From contig NZ_CP123923.1 of NCBI RefSeq assembly GCF_030450125.1, forward strand, positions 7,225,001-7,289,000: DNA of 64,000 nt. Direction: 5' to 3'. The notes under the pieces were generated by a model. That model saw only the letters and a list, made by a program, of their open reading frames with translations, searched no databases and was not told the origin of the DNA. Source of the stretch: Streptomyces sp. WP-1. Lineage in GTDB: Bacteria > Actinomycetota > Actinomycetes > Streptomycetales > Streptomycetaceae. A program made the translations under genes and the position numbers. Shown here piece by piece: positions 26,572 through 35,091 of the stretch. Every line of letters starts with the position of its first letter. Within the stretch, counting starts at the first letter, position 1.

Positions 26572-27414
26572 ATGCCCGCCGCCCGCCCCCGCGTCCTCTA
26601 CGTCACCGACCTGGCGTACCAGGCCCGCGGGCGCCGCTACTGCGACGAGGACATCTTCCTCACCTCCCGGCTGCGCGCCCATTTCGACCTCGCCCTGTGC
26701 CATCCGCTGGACGCGGCGGCCCTGATGGACGGCCACGACGCCGTCGTCGTCCGCAACAGCGGCCCCGTCCTCGGCTACCAGCAGGCCTACGACGCCTTCC
26801 GCACACGGGCCCTGGAACGCGGCAGCCGCGTCTACAACCCGCTCACCGGCAAGGCGGACATGGCCGGCAAGCAGTACCTCCTCGACCTGACCGCCGCCGG
26901 GTACCCGGTGATCCCGACCGTCGACAGCCTGGCCGACCTGCACCTGCTGCCGCCCGCGCACCGCTATGTGGTCAAGCCCCGGCTCGGCGCGGACTCCCTC
27001 GGCCTGCGCATCGTCCCCGCCACCCGCCTCGACACGCACGCCGCGGACGACGTCCTGATCCAGCCCAACATCGACTTCGCCCACGAGATCTCCTTCTACT
27101 TCGTGGACGACGACTTCCAGTACGCCCTCTACGCCCCCGACCCGCGCCGCCGCTGGGAGCTGAAGCCGTACGCCGCGACCGCCGCCGACCTGGAGTTCGC
27201 CCGGCGCTTCATCGACTGGAACGACCTCGGCCACGGCATCCAGCGCGTCGACGCCTGCCGCGCCCCCGACGACAGCCTCCTGCTGGTCGAGCTGGAGGAC
27301 CTCAACCCCTATCTGTCGCTGGAGGCCCTGCCGGAGGGGGACAGGGACGCCTTCGTGGGCGCGTTCACGGCGTCCCTGAGCCGGTTCGTACGGGGGGCGG
27401 TCAGCGCAGCCTGA
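26572..27414 (+). CDS. ATP-grasp domain protein
   Basis: 280 aa, without signal or membrane segments. VLYVTDLAYQARGRRYCDED starts the pre-ATP-grasp region. MAGKQYLLDLTAAGYPVIPT and HRYVVKPRLGADSLGLRIVP match the ATP-binding lobes, and LLVELEDLNPYLSLEALPEG holds acidic metal ligands. ATP-grasp enzymes ligate a carboxylate to an amine, thiol or similar group; no partner gene hints at the substrate. AAGGAG lies 7 bases before the ATG. Its 3' end overlaps the convergent lyase gene by 14 bases. Confidence 0.8.
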   Translation: MPAARPRVLYVTDLAYQARGRRYCDEDIFLTSRLRAHFDLALCHPLDAAALMDGHDAVVVRNSGPVLGYQQAYDAFRTRALERGSRVYNPLTGKADMAGKQYLLDLTAAGYPVIPTVDSLADLHLLPPAHRYVVKPRLGADSLGLRIVPATRLDTHAADDVLIQPNIDFAHEISFYFVDDDFQYALYAPDPRRRWELKPYAATAADLEFARRFIDWNDLGHGIQRVDACRAPDDSLLLVELEDLNPYLSLEALPEGDRDAFVGAFTASLSRFVRGAVSAA

Positions 27415-29824
27415 CGGTGATCAGCTGGGTGACTCCGGCCGTGCCGGTGAGGTCACCGAAGGTCAGTGCGAGCGATTCGCCCGTCCGGGCCGAAGTGAGC
27501 GTGGCCGGGGCTGAAATGACCGACGCGACCGGGCGCCGCCAGGTCAGGGTCAGGCCCGTGCGCATCAGCATCGGATCGCTCACGGCGATCACCGCGGTGC
27601 CGTCCTCCTTCTCGCTGATCATCACGGAGCACGGATCGCTCGCCGTGAGCGATCCGACCGTCCCGCCGAACCAGAAGTTCACTCCGGTGAAGCCGAGCGA
27701 ACGGACCGAAACGCCCTGCTGATCGTTCGTGTTGGCCGATACGGTCAGCCAGTGCAGATCCGCCGATCGTGCGCGCGTTCGCGCGGCGCTCGCGCCCGGC
27801 ATGAGCAGATAGGCGTACGAGGCGTTCACCGGATCGGTGCCGTGATCGACGTACATCGTCAGGTACTTCCTGTTCAACACGGTCGTCGACCCGCCCGTGT
27901 TGATCGAACTCCACCTGCCCTCGCGCGCCTCGCGCACCGCCCGTACCGTCGCACCCCCGGGAAAGACATATCCGCCGTGCCCGCCGAGGTGCGCCCAGCC
28001 GGTGCCGTCGAGTGTCCGCGACCACGGATACCCGGCCGGTTCCGCCCTGCCGTCCACCGTGAACGCCGCGCCGCCGGCCGCGCCGAGGTTGCGGTTCTCG
28101 ATCGTCGTCTCCACGGCCGTGCCGTCGGCGCAGGAGATGCCGGCGCCGAGGCAGACCACCGTGTCGTCCAGGAAGAACCAGGACTTCTTCGCGACCAGGG
28201 TCGACTGGAGGCCCTTGAGGTACTGCCCGACCGCGGCCCGGCTGCCGTCCGTCGCGCCGCCCACCCAGTTCACCTCCGGCTTGGCCGCGCCCCAGTCGCC
28301 GCCCGCGCCGTCGGCCAGCACCTTGCGTGAGACCGTCGTACCGGGGAGCCGGTAGGGGTCGACGGTGGGCCAGAAGGCGTCGCTGTACTGGTCGTTGGCG
28401 AAGGTGTCGCCCCACCAGTACAGCATTCCGGAGCCGGTGTGCCAGCCACGCGGGTTCTCGCCGTTGCCGGACTCGTAGTACGCGATCCGCTTGTCCGCCA
28501 TGCTCAGCGAGGCCGCCCAGCCGGGCCGGCGGTGCGTGGCCCGCGCCATGGCCGGGAACAGCCGGTGCCCGGTCGGCTCCGGGAGCGCCCGCACCGTCGT
28601 ATCGTCCTCGACTCCCTTGAGCCGGGCCAGGTTCGGCAGGCTGAGCACCGGGTCCGCGAGCGGCGGACGGTACTTATCGCGCCGCATCCAGCCCTTCACC
28701 AGGGCACGCCAGCGCGCGTTCTCCGCCGCGCTCGCGCCCTGCCCGAGCAGCACGATGGAGGCCAGGATGGGGTGACCGCGCAGATGGTCGTCCTGCTGGA
28801 CGTTCGACGGGTCGCCGGCGGACAGGCCCCGGCTGATCGCCCGGCCCGCGACACCGTCCATGACCAGGCCGTTGTACAGGAACGGCGCCCACGCCCTCTC
28901 GACCGCGTCGAACACGATCGTCCGGTGCGCGTCCGTCACCTCCCAGACCGACCCGGCCAGCAGCGCGAACAGCATGCCGAGACCGCCGAGGAACACCGAA
29001 CCGTACGAGCCGGTGTACGGCACCCAGGTGTGCTGGACGAACGAACCGTCGGTGTGCAGACCGTCGCCCGAGGAGACGTAGGGGAAGACGGGGGACAGGG
29101 CGTCCCGGGCCAGTGCCACCTTCGCCGCGTCCGCCCCGACGATCCCGCGCAGCGCCAGCACCCGGCACAGGTCGACCCGGTTGGCGCCGGTGCTCGTCCC
29201 GCTGTAGCCCGACACCGCCGAGTCGGGTACGAACTGGTCCACCGCCGCGAGATACCCGGCGAGTCGCTCGGCCGTCAGCGCGTCGTACATCAGCACGCAG
29301 GCGTCCAGCAGCGCCTGCGGGGCGCCGATCTGCCAGCTCCACCAGTTGCCGTACCGGGCCTGGCCGGCGTTGTACACGTCGTCGTGGAGGTGGTCGAGAC
29401 CGGCGAGGACGGCGTCGCGCAGCCGCGCGTCACCGGTGAGACCGGTGCCCGGCTGGGCGTACGCCTGCGCGAGGGTGCTCAGCCGGGTGTAACTGGTGCT
29501 CATGTTGCCCGAGTAGACGTACGACTCCGGGTCCGTGTCCGGATCCGGGTCGGCGTACGGAAGGTCGGGCCACAGCGCTCCGGCCGTCGGGGACATCGAG
29601 GCGAGGTACTGCCGTGCGGTGCCGCCCAGGGCGGCCAGGCGGGAGGCGAAGGGTTCGGCGGTGGGCTCGAAGCCCTCGCCGAGGATCAGGGTGCGCCATT
29701 TCGCGCGCAGGGCGCCGAACTCGTCCGGTCCGGCGGAGGCGGGGGAGGGGGTGCCCAGTCCCAGGGCGGCGGCGGTGCCGGAACAGACGGCCAGGAATCC
29801 ACGGCGTGACCAAGGAGTCGTCAT
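27401..29824 (-). CDS. Secreted polysaccharide lyase family 8 (hyaluronate/chondroitin/xanthan lyase type)
   Basis: 807 aa. The N-terminus WSRRGFLAVCSGTAAALGLG is a Tat-type signal. The alpha/alpha toroid follows with an aromatic patch (YGNWWSWQIGAPQALLDAC). Catalytic residues appear as Asn in STGANRVDLC and His plus Tyr in SFVQHTWVPYTGSYGSV, the PL8 arrangement. The C-terminal beta-sandwich domains are present (GWHTGSGMLYWWGDTFANDQ). It cleaves uronic-acid polysaccharides by beta-elimination outside the cell; the exact polymer is uncertain. Repeated TTTGATC/TTGAGC motifs lie upstream of the start. Confidence 0.92.
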   Translation of the reverse strand: MTTPWSRRGFLAVCSGTAAALGLGTPSPASAGPDEFGALRAKWRTLILGEGFEPTAEPFASRLAALGGTARQYLASMSPTAGALWPDLPYADPDPDTDPESYVYSGNMSTSYTRLSTLAQAYAQPGTGLTGDARLRDAVLAGLDHLHDDVYNAGQARYGNWWSWQIGAPQALLDACVLMYDALTAERLAGYLAAVDQFVPDSAVSGYSGTSTGANRVDLCRVLALRGIVGADAAKVALARDALSPVFPYVSSGDGLHTDGSFVQHTWVPYTGSYGSVFLGGLGMLFALLAGSVWEVTDAHRTIVFDAVERAWAPFLYNGLVMDGVAGRAISRGLSAGDPSNVQQDDHLRGHPILASIVLLGQGASAAENARWRALVKGWMRRDKYRPPLADPVLSLPNLARLKGVEDDTTVRALPEPTGHRLFPAMARATHRRPGWAASLSMADKRIAYYESGNGENPRGWHTGSGMLYWWGDTFANDQYSDAFWPTVDPYRLPGTTVSRKVLADGAGGDWGAAKPEVNWVGGATDGSRAAVGQYLKGLQSTLVAKKSWFFLDDTVVCLGAGISCADGTAVETTIENRNLGAAGGAAFTVDGRAEPAGYPWSRTLDGTGWAHLGGHGGYVFPGGATVRAVREAREGRWSSINTGGSTTVLNRKYLTMYVDHGTDPVNASYAYLLMPGASAARTRARSADLHWLTVSANTNDQQGVSVRSLGFTGVNFWFGGTVGSLTASDPCSVMISEKEDGTAVIAVSDPMLMRTGLTLTWRRPVASVISAPATLTSARTGESLALTFGDLTGTAGVTQLITVRLR

Positions 29825-29848
29825 GACGGCGCTTTCTAGCACGCGCTT

Positions 29849-29898
29849 GCTCAAACGCTCAATAGACGCGTTCCGGGTGATCATTTGATCGTTTGGTC
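29849..29898. promoter_or_regulatory. Repeated operator-like motifs upstream of the lyase gene
   Basis: GCTCAAACGCTCAA (29849-29862) is a direct repeat of GCTCAA. GATCATTTGATC (29879-29890) is a palindrome with arms GATCA/TGATC, followed by GTTTGGTC. These lie 25-75 bases before the lyase start, in the 29825-30050 divergent region, and suggest control by a sugar-responsive regulator. Confidence 0.5.
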
Positions 29899-30050
29899 GC
29901 ACGGGGTGGGTGAATTGGGCCGGTGGGACGATTCGACGGCGGCACGCGGGGAACGCCGGATCACGGACGATGAGTGCGCGAAACGACCGGTACGCGGGCG
30001 CAGCACTCAGAAGCGGAAAAGCGACGGCGGCGGCGGACGGAGTGGAGCAC

Positions 30051-30536
30051 ATGGCGCGGGCTGAGGACGGTTTCCTGGGGCGGCTCGACCCCGACATGTG
30101 CGTGGTCACGGCCGCGGCCGGCGGCGAGCGGGCGGGCTGCCTGGTCGGCTTCGCCTCACAGTGTTCCATCGAGCCACCCCGGTTCACCGTATGGCTGTCC
30201 AGGGCCAACCACACCTGTCGCGTCGCCCGCGCCGCGCACTGCCTCGCCGTCCACCTCCTCACCCGCGACCAGCACGCCCTCGCGGAACGCTTCGGCGGGG
30301 AGACCGGCGACGACACCGACAAGTTCACCGGCCTCGACTGGACACCGGGTCCCGGCGGCGCGGTCGTCCTCACCGACGCGGCGGCCTGGTTCGTGGGCGA
30401 CATCCTGCACCGCGTCGACGGCGGCGACCACATCGGCTTCGTCCTCGACCCCCTGAAGTGGGGCGGCGACCGGCCGGGCCCCCTGCTCCGGCTGTCCGAC
30501 GCGACCGACATCGAGGCCGGACATCCCGTGGACTGA
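30051..30536 (+). CDS. Flavin reductase-like (FMN-binding split-barrel) protein
   Basis: 161 aa. FLGRLDPDMCVVTAAAGGER starts the flavin-reductase fold. GCLVGFASQCSIEPPRFTVW and VARAAHCLAVHLLTRDQHAL complete the FMN/NAD(P)H site, and HIGFVLDPL lies near the end. It probably supplies reduced FMN or is a small FMN oxidoreductase. The ATG at 30051 is chosen because GGAG lies 6-9 bases before it. Earlier in-frame starts (29910, 29970) add no conserved sequence. Confidence 0.82.
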   Translation: MARAEDGFLGRLDPDMCVVTAAAGGERAGCLVGFASQCSIEPPRFTVWLSRANHTCRVARAAHCLAVHLLTRDQHALAERFGGETGDDTDKFTGLDWTPGPGGAVVLTDAAAWFVGDILHRVDGGDHIGFVLDPLKWGGDRPGPLLRLSDATDIEAGHPVD

Positions 30537-30563
30537 CTCCTGCTCGACCGGCCCGCCCCCCCC

Positions 30564-30595
30564 GGTGCCGGGCGCCCCTACACGCCCCCGGCACC
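30564..30595. terminator. Hairpin between convergent genes
   Basis: GGTGCCGGG (30564-30572) pairs with CCCGGCACC (30587-30595). It lies past the flavin-reductase stop and overlaps the last codons of the leftward phosphatase gene. Confidence 0.6.
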
Positions 30596-32992
30596 CGTTC
30601 CTCGGCCCTCCGCCCGCCCCGGCACCCGGATGTCCACCACGCACACGTCGTCCCGCCACTCGTCCACCAGCATGGCCGCGAGCAGGGCCTCCAGGGAGCC
30701 GGATTCGTCGTCGCCGTGGGCGCGGGCCGCCCGGGTGAGGCGGGCGAGGCCCGTGTCCAGGGGCTCGCCGGGGCGTTCGACGAGGCCGTCGGTGTAGAGC
30801 AGCAGCCGGTCGCCGGGTTCCAGGTGCAGCTCGGCGGATCCGTAGTACGGGTCGGCGCTGGCGCCGAGCAACAGGCCGCCGGGGCGGTCGAGATAGCGCA
30901 CCTCGTCGCCGCGGACCAGCAGGGGCGGCGGATGACCGGCCTGGGCCCAGGCGAGGAGACGGTGGTCGGGGTCGTAGCGAGCCATGATCATGGTGGCCGT
31001 CATCCGGCTGTCCCGGGAGTGCAGCAGCAGATGGTTCAGCCGGGCCAGGGCGACGGTGAGCGAGGTGCCGGTGCTGACCATTCCCTTGGCGGTGAACCGG
31101 AGCTGGGCCATGGTGGCCACCGCGTCGATGCCGTGGCCGGCCACGTCGCCGACGACGAACAGCGCGTCGTAGTCGGGCAGTTCGACGGCGCTGAACCAGT
31201 CGCCGCCGACATGGATCCCGGCCTGCGCCGGCAGATAGGCGACCTCGACACGCAGCCCGGCCAGCTGTACCGGCTTGCTGGGCAGGGGCAGCAGGGCGTG
31301 CTGGAGCCGGGCGGCGAGGGCGCGTTCGGCCTGAAGGACGCCGCGTTGCACCGACATGGTGCGCTCGCTCTTGACCAGGGCCAGTTCCGCGCTGCGCTGC
31401 GCGGTGAGGTCCTGCACGAAGCCGTGCACCTCGGCCGGGGTGCCGTCCGGCTCGCTGACGGCCTCGGCGACCATCCGCAGATGCCGTACACCCTCGGGCG
31501 TCTCGACCCGGAACGGCACGTCGAACGGCCGCCCCCGGTGGATCAGCCCGGCGATCGCGGCGGTCAGCGGATCCGCGTCCTGCGCCAGCGCCAGCCGCGG
31601 CAGCTTCTCCAGTTCCAGCGGCCCCTGCTCGGGATCGCGCCCCAGGACGGCGTACGCCTGCTCGGACCAGGAGATCTCCTGGGTGAGCAGATTCCAGTTC
31701 GCCCAGCCGAGGTTGCCGAGCCGCTGCACATCGGACAGCCGCTGCTCCTGCCGGTCCAGGGAGTCGTGCCGCATCCAGGACACCAGCAGGCCCCCGTCCA
31801 GCGGAGCGGCCCGCACCGAGAACGTGCCGGTCAGGGCCATCCCGTCGGCCGTGTCCTGGTAGGCGAACGGCTCGCTCTCGAACGGCACCCCGGACTCCAG
31901 GGTCTCCAGATAGCCCCGCCACAGCGGTTCGCCCGCCATGGACGGGTAGCTCTCCAGGATGAGCCGGCCGACCATGTCCAGGCCCGTGCGGCCGGCCACG
32001 TCGACCGCCTGCGGGGTGGCGGCGTCGATCCGGTAGTCCGTCACCTCACCCGCGGCGGTGCGCAACGGCGTCAGCAGGACCGCGGCACCCGGCAGCGCGT
32101 CGAACACCGCCTGCACGGCCTCCGTGACGGCCGGATCCCTCGGCGCCACCCGCGCGGTGTCGAAGACGCGCAGCCGCCCCGCGCACAACCGGGCCGCGGC
32201 GACGAGCAGCCGCCGTTCACGCGGCTCGAACGGCCCGCCGCAGCGGCGCAGCACCCCCAGGGCGAACCGGGCGTCTCCCCCGGCGGGCACCGGCAGCCAC
32301 ACCCGGCTCGGCCACCGCTCCGGCGGGTCCCCGACCAGCACATGGCGGACGCGGTCGGCGGCCAGGTCCTCCAGCCACAGCGGCTCGCCCGCCGCCAGGG
32401 CCTCGAACACGGGCACCCCGGCCAGCGGGGGCACATGCCGCCACCGGGTGGCGAACCGTACGTCGATCCCGGCGTGCCCGGCCAGTTCCAGACCGCCCTC
32501 GGCCTGCCGCTCGTAGAGGAGTACGGCGGCGGCGCGCACCTGCGGCGCCAGGTGCTCCAGAAGGCGCCCGGCCAGCTCGTGCGCGGAACGGACCCGGAAC
32601 AGGTCCCGCCCCATCTCCGCGAGCACCTGCGCCGTCTCCGCCATCTCCGAGGCGTCGGCGGGCGGAGCCGCGGGCGTCGTGGGGGGAGCGGGCGGCGCGG
32701 GGACCGGCCGTTCCTGGGGCGACGGGAGGGAGTCCAGCGTGAGCCGGCACTGTGCGAGCAGGGTGCGCCCGCCGGCCTCGGCGCGCCTGCGCAGCTCCTG
32801 GTCGGCGGCGTCCGGGGCGCATCCGGTGACCGCCATCAGGGCGCCCTTGGCCCGTTCGAGGACCGCCGACGTCGCGGTGAGCTCGCGCAGCCGCTCCAGC
32901 TCGGCACGCTGCCGGGCCACGACCTGGGCCCACGTGGCGCTGTCGGCGCCGGTCCCGGGGTCGTCCATCGGGGGCACGGACTCGCTCGTCAC
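30578..32992 (-). CDS. ANTAR-GAF-PAS-PP2C (SpoIIE-type) serine phosphatase
   Basis: 804 aa. Residues 30-80 form an ANTAR-like RNA-binding helix bundle (ATSAVLERAKGALMAVTGCA, then DAADQELRRRAEAGGRTLLA). A GAF-like domain follows (about 120-260), then PAS-type domains (VLLTPLRTAAGEVTDYRIDA; LGNLGWANWNLLTQEISWSE). The C-terminal PP2C has GGDWFSAVELPDYDALFVVG, DVAGHGIDAVATMAQLR, LLLYTDGLVERPG and WRDDVCVVDIRV, so its metal-binding Asp residues are present. It likely dephosphorylates an anti-anti-sigma factor. The GTG at 32992 is tentative; ATGs lie at 33028, 33010 and 32932. Confidence 0.85.
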   Translation of the reverse strand: MTSESVPPMDDPGTGADSATWAQVVARQRAELERLRELTATSAVLERAKGALMAVTGCAPDAADQELRRRAEAGGRTLLAQCRLTLDSLPSPQERPVPAPPAPPTTPAAPPADASEMAETAQVLAEMGRDLFRVRSAHELAGRLLEHLAPQVRAAAVLLYERQAEGGLELAGHAGIDVRFATRWRHVPPLAGVPVFEALAAGEPLWLEDLAADRVRHVLVGDPPERWPSRVWLPVPAGGDARFALGVLRRCGGPFEPRERRLLVAAARLCAGRLRVFDTARVAPRDPAVTEAVQAVFDALPGAAVLLTPLRTAAGEVTDYRIDAATPQAVDVAGRTGLDMVGRLILESYPSMAGEPLWRGYLETLESGVPFESEPFAYQDTADGMALTGTFSVRAAPLDGGLLVSWMRHDSLDRQEQRLSDVQRLGNLGWANWNLLTQEISWSEQAYAVLGRDPEQGPLELEKLPRLALAQDADPLTAAIAGLIHRGRPFDVPFRVETPEGVRHLRMVAEAVSEPDGTPAEVHGFVQDLTAQRSAELALVKSERTMSVQRGVLQAERALAARLQHALLPLPSKPVQLAGLRVEVAYLPAQAGIHVGGDWFSAVELPDYDALFVVGDVAGHGIDAVATMAQLRFTAKGMVSTGTSLTVALARLNHLLLHSRDSRMTATMIMARYDPDHRLLAWAQAGHPPPLLVRGDEVRYLDRPGGLLLGASADPYYGSAELHLEPGDRLLLYTDGLVERPGEPLDTGLARLTRAARAHGDDESGSLEALLAAMLVDEWRDDVCVVDIRVPGRAEGRGTGAGGV

Positions 32993-33110
32993 GCGATGAG
33001 CATCGCACATTCGGGCACGTTCGATCACTTGTCCACAGGGGGTGAAGTGCCACGGCCCACCGCCCGCCCTTCCCGGGCGCGCGACCGGTCCGACGTGGGG
33101 CGGGACGGGG

Positions 33111-33485
33111 TCAGCGCCGGCCCAGGGCCGTACTGACCGCGCGGACGCTGCGGGCGATGTGCTGGAGTTGCAGCACCTCGGCGGCGTACATCTTGATCGT
33201 ATGTTCGATGACGGCCTCGGGCAGCCCGAGCGTCGGCAACTCGGCCCGCGCCGTCTGGAGCGCGGTACGGGCCACCCGGATCTCCTGCTCGACCTGGATC
33301 TGCGCGTGCCGGGCGAGCAGCACGGGGTGCCGGATCAGGGCCGGATAGCTGGCGTAGCGCGCCGGGATCAGTTCGCGCAGCCACTTGGCGGCCGAGCGCT
33401 CCCAGTCGTACGAGCCCGGGGTCTTGACCTGGCAGGGCCAGTCGGGGCTGATGCGCGTGCTGGTCAGGGGCATGGTCACGGGCAT
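33111..33485 (-). CDS. Conserved helical protein of unknown function
   Basis: 124 aa. SYDWERSAAKWLRELIPARY and LIRHPVLLARHAQIQVEQEI are followed by VARTALQTARAELPTLGLPE and a helical tail with YAAEVLQLQHIARSVRAV. It is probably an all-helical cytosolic protein with coiled-coil tendency. GGAAGTGACC precedes the ATG at 33485. Upstream is a 380-base leader with a striking AT-rich segment. I do not recognise a family name. Confidence 0.7.
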   Translation of the reverse strand: MPVTMPLTSTRISPDWPCQVKTPGSYDWERSAAKWLRELIPARYASYPALIRHPVLLARHAQIQVEQEIRVARTALQTARAELPTLGLPEAVIEHTIKMYAAEVLQLQHIARSVRAVSTALGRR

Positions 33486-33664
33486 GGTCACTTCCGGTCT
33501 GCGGCGTCGTGAGGGTGATCCGACGAGGTGCGGGCGGCCCCGGCCTAGGGGATGACCGGGGCCGCCCCCGGTGCGGCACAGGGGCGCCGCACCACCGGAC
33601 ACCCCGGGCGCCGTCCGGGTAGGTGACGGCGGTCCGGGATCTCCGCGCGGGCGATCCGCGAGCC

Positions 33665-33720
33665 GAGTATTTATATATACCGAGCAGTTTGCAAGACGTA
33701 TGAAAACATTCATGCTCGAA
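33665..33720. promoter_or_regulatory. AT-rich promoter-like segment with palindrome
   Basis: TATTTATATATACC at 33668-33681 is exceptional for this GC content and gives a TATATA -10-like box on either strand. ATGAA-AACA-TTCAT at 33700-33713 is a perfect inverted repeat. It lies in the 33486-33865 gap, upstream of the 124-aa protein and just past the RpiR gene. Confidence 0.45.
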
Positions 33721-33865
33721 ATGAGGTGAAAGATCCGCCTACGGTCGACCGGTGACCGCAAGATCTTCACCGGTGTGAGGGCCGCGCCGCAGGACCGACG
33801 GCGCACGGCCACACGAAATCCGGTACGAAGAATCAGCCCCGTAAGGGGACGTAAGGGGGAGAGGA

Positions 33866-34783
33866 TCAGTCCCGTACGAAGAACTGGTGCTGGTCGGACA
33901 CCTGCTCGTACTTCTCCAGCCGCGCCTGCGTCCGCTCCGGGTCGGCGTCGGTCATCGCCTGGAGCAGCGCCGCGGCCATCACGTTGGGTGCCGCGTAGGA
34001 GTCGAAGACCAGCCGGGAGCCGGTGCCGGTGGCGAAGGTGACGTCGGCCTCGTCGGCCAGCGGGCCGAGCGCGAGGTCGGTGATCAGGGCGACCTTCAGA
34101 CCGACGCGGTGCGCGACCCGGACCGCCTGGAGGGTCTCGTGCGAGTGCCGGGGCATGGCGAACGCCAGCACCCAGCTGCCGCCGGCCTCGCGGGACTGGA
34201 GCAGCGCGTCGTAGGCCACGCTGCCGCCCCGGGTGACCAGCCGTACATCGGGGTGGATACGACGCGCCGCGTACCCGAAGTACTCGGCCAGGGACTCCGC
34301 GATGCGCAGGCCCAGCACGGTCAGCGGGGTGGAGCGGGACAGCTCGCGGCCGATGTGGATCACCCGGTCCGGGTCGGCGAAGTCGCGGCGCAGGTTCTCC
34401 AGGTTCGCGATCTCGGCGTCCACGGCCGCCTGGAGCTCATTGGCGCGGTCCGGCTCGCCGGGGCCGCCGGCCAGGGCCTTCAGCGCGATGGACTGGAGCC
34501 GTTCGCGCAGGGCGGGGTAGCCGCTGAAGCCGACGGCACCGGCGAAGCGGGTCACGGACGGCTGGCTGACCCCGACCCGGTCGGCCAGTTCGGTGATGGA
34601 CAGGAACGCGGCCTCGGTGATGTGTTCGATCAGGTACTGGGCGATCCGCCGCTGCCCCGGTGACAGACGGGGGCCGTCGAACAACTCCCTGAGCTGGGAG
34701 GTCGGGGCGGCCTCGACCTCCGGCGCGGTCTTGCCCGAGGTGATCGCTGAGGCCTGTGCGCGGGCCTGCTGCGGCGAGGGCAC
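33866..34783 (-). CDS. MurR/RpiR-family transcriptional regulator with SIS domain
   Basis: 305 aa from the GTG at 34783, chosen because AAAGGAG lies 8 bases upstream. The N-terminal HTH_6 domain reads LSPGQRRIAQYLIEHITEAA and ITELADRVGVSQPSVTRFAG. The SIS sugar-phosphate domain follows (VIHIGRELSRSTPLTVLGLR, then AFAMPRHSHETLQAVRVAHR). Such proteins respond to sugar phosphates. A P-loop kinase gene lies upstream on the same strand and a sugar-phosphorylase operon beyond it, so the ligand may be a sugar phosphate made by these. Confidence 0.9.
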   Translation of the reverse strand: MPSPQQARAQASAITSGKTAPEVEAAPTSQLRELFDGPRLSPGQRRIAQYLIEHITEAAFLSITELADRVGVSQPSVTRFAGAVGFSGYPALRERLQSIALKALAGGPGEPDRANELQAAVDAEIANLENLRRDFADPDRVIHIGRELSRSTPLTVLGLRIAESLAEYFGYAARRIHPDVRLVTRGGSVAYDALLQSREAGGSWVLAFAMPRHSHETLQAVRVAHRVGLKVALITDLALGPLADEADVTFATGTGSRLVFDSYAAPNVMAAALLQAMTDADPERTQARLEKYEQVSDQHQFFVRD

Positions 34784-34917
34784 CGGTCCGTCTCCTTTGT
34801 CTCCCACGAGCACTCAACATAGCTCACCCAGGGCCGTGACCAGCGGGTTGACCAGCAATCGAGCGAATTGGCCAGCACCCGGCGCGGCCAAGGGAATCGG
34901 CCCCGCCGACCGGGGCC

Positions 34918-35009
34918 GACCGCTCCGGCCGACCGGGGCCGACCGCTCCGGCCGACCGGGACCGACCGCTCCGGCCGACCGGAGCTGACCGGTTCCGCCG
35001 ATCGGGGGA
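34918..35009. repeat. 23-bp tandem repeat, 3 good copies plus one decayed
   Basis: Units start GACCGCTCCGGCCGACCGG at 34918, 34941 and 34964; a degenerate copy fills 34987-35009. It is in the 308-base gap upstream of the RpiR gene and past the kinase stop. The units are rich in CCGGCCGACCGG self-complementary sequence and could form alternate hairpins. Confidence 0.8.
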
Positions 35010-35091
35010 TGGGCAAGCCCGCCGACCAGGGGTCGACCGGTCCCGCTGAGACCGACCTCCCGAGGGCGACGGCGGCGGCCCCCCGCAGATG

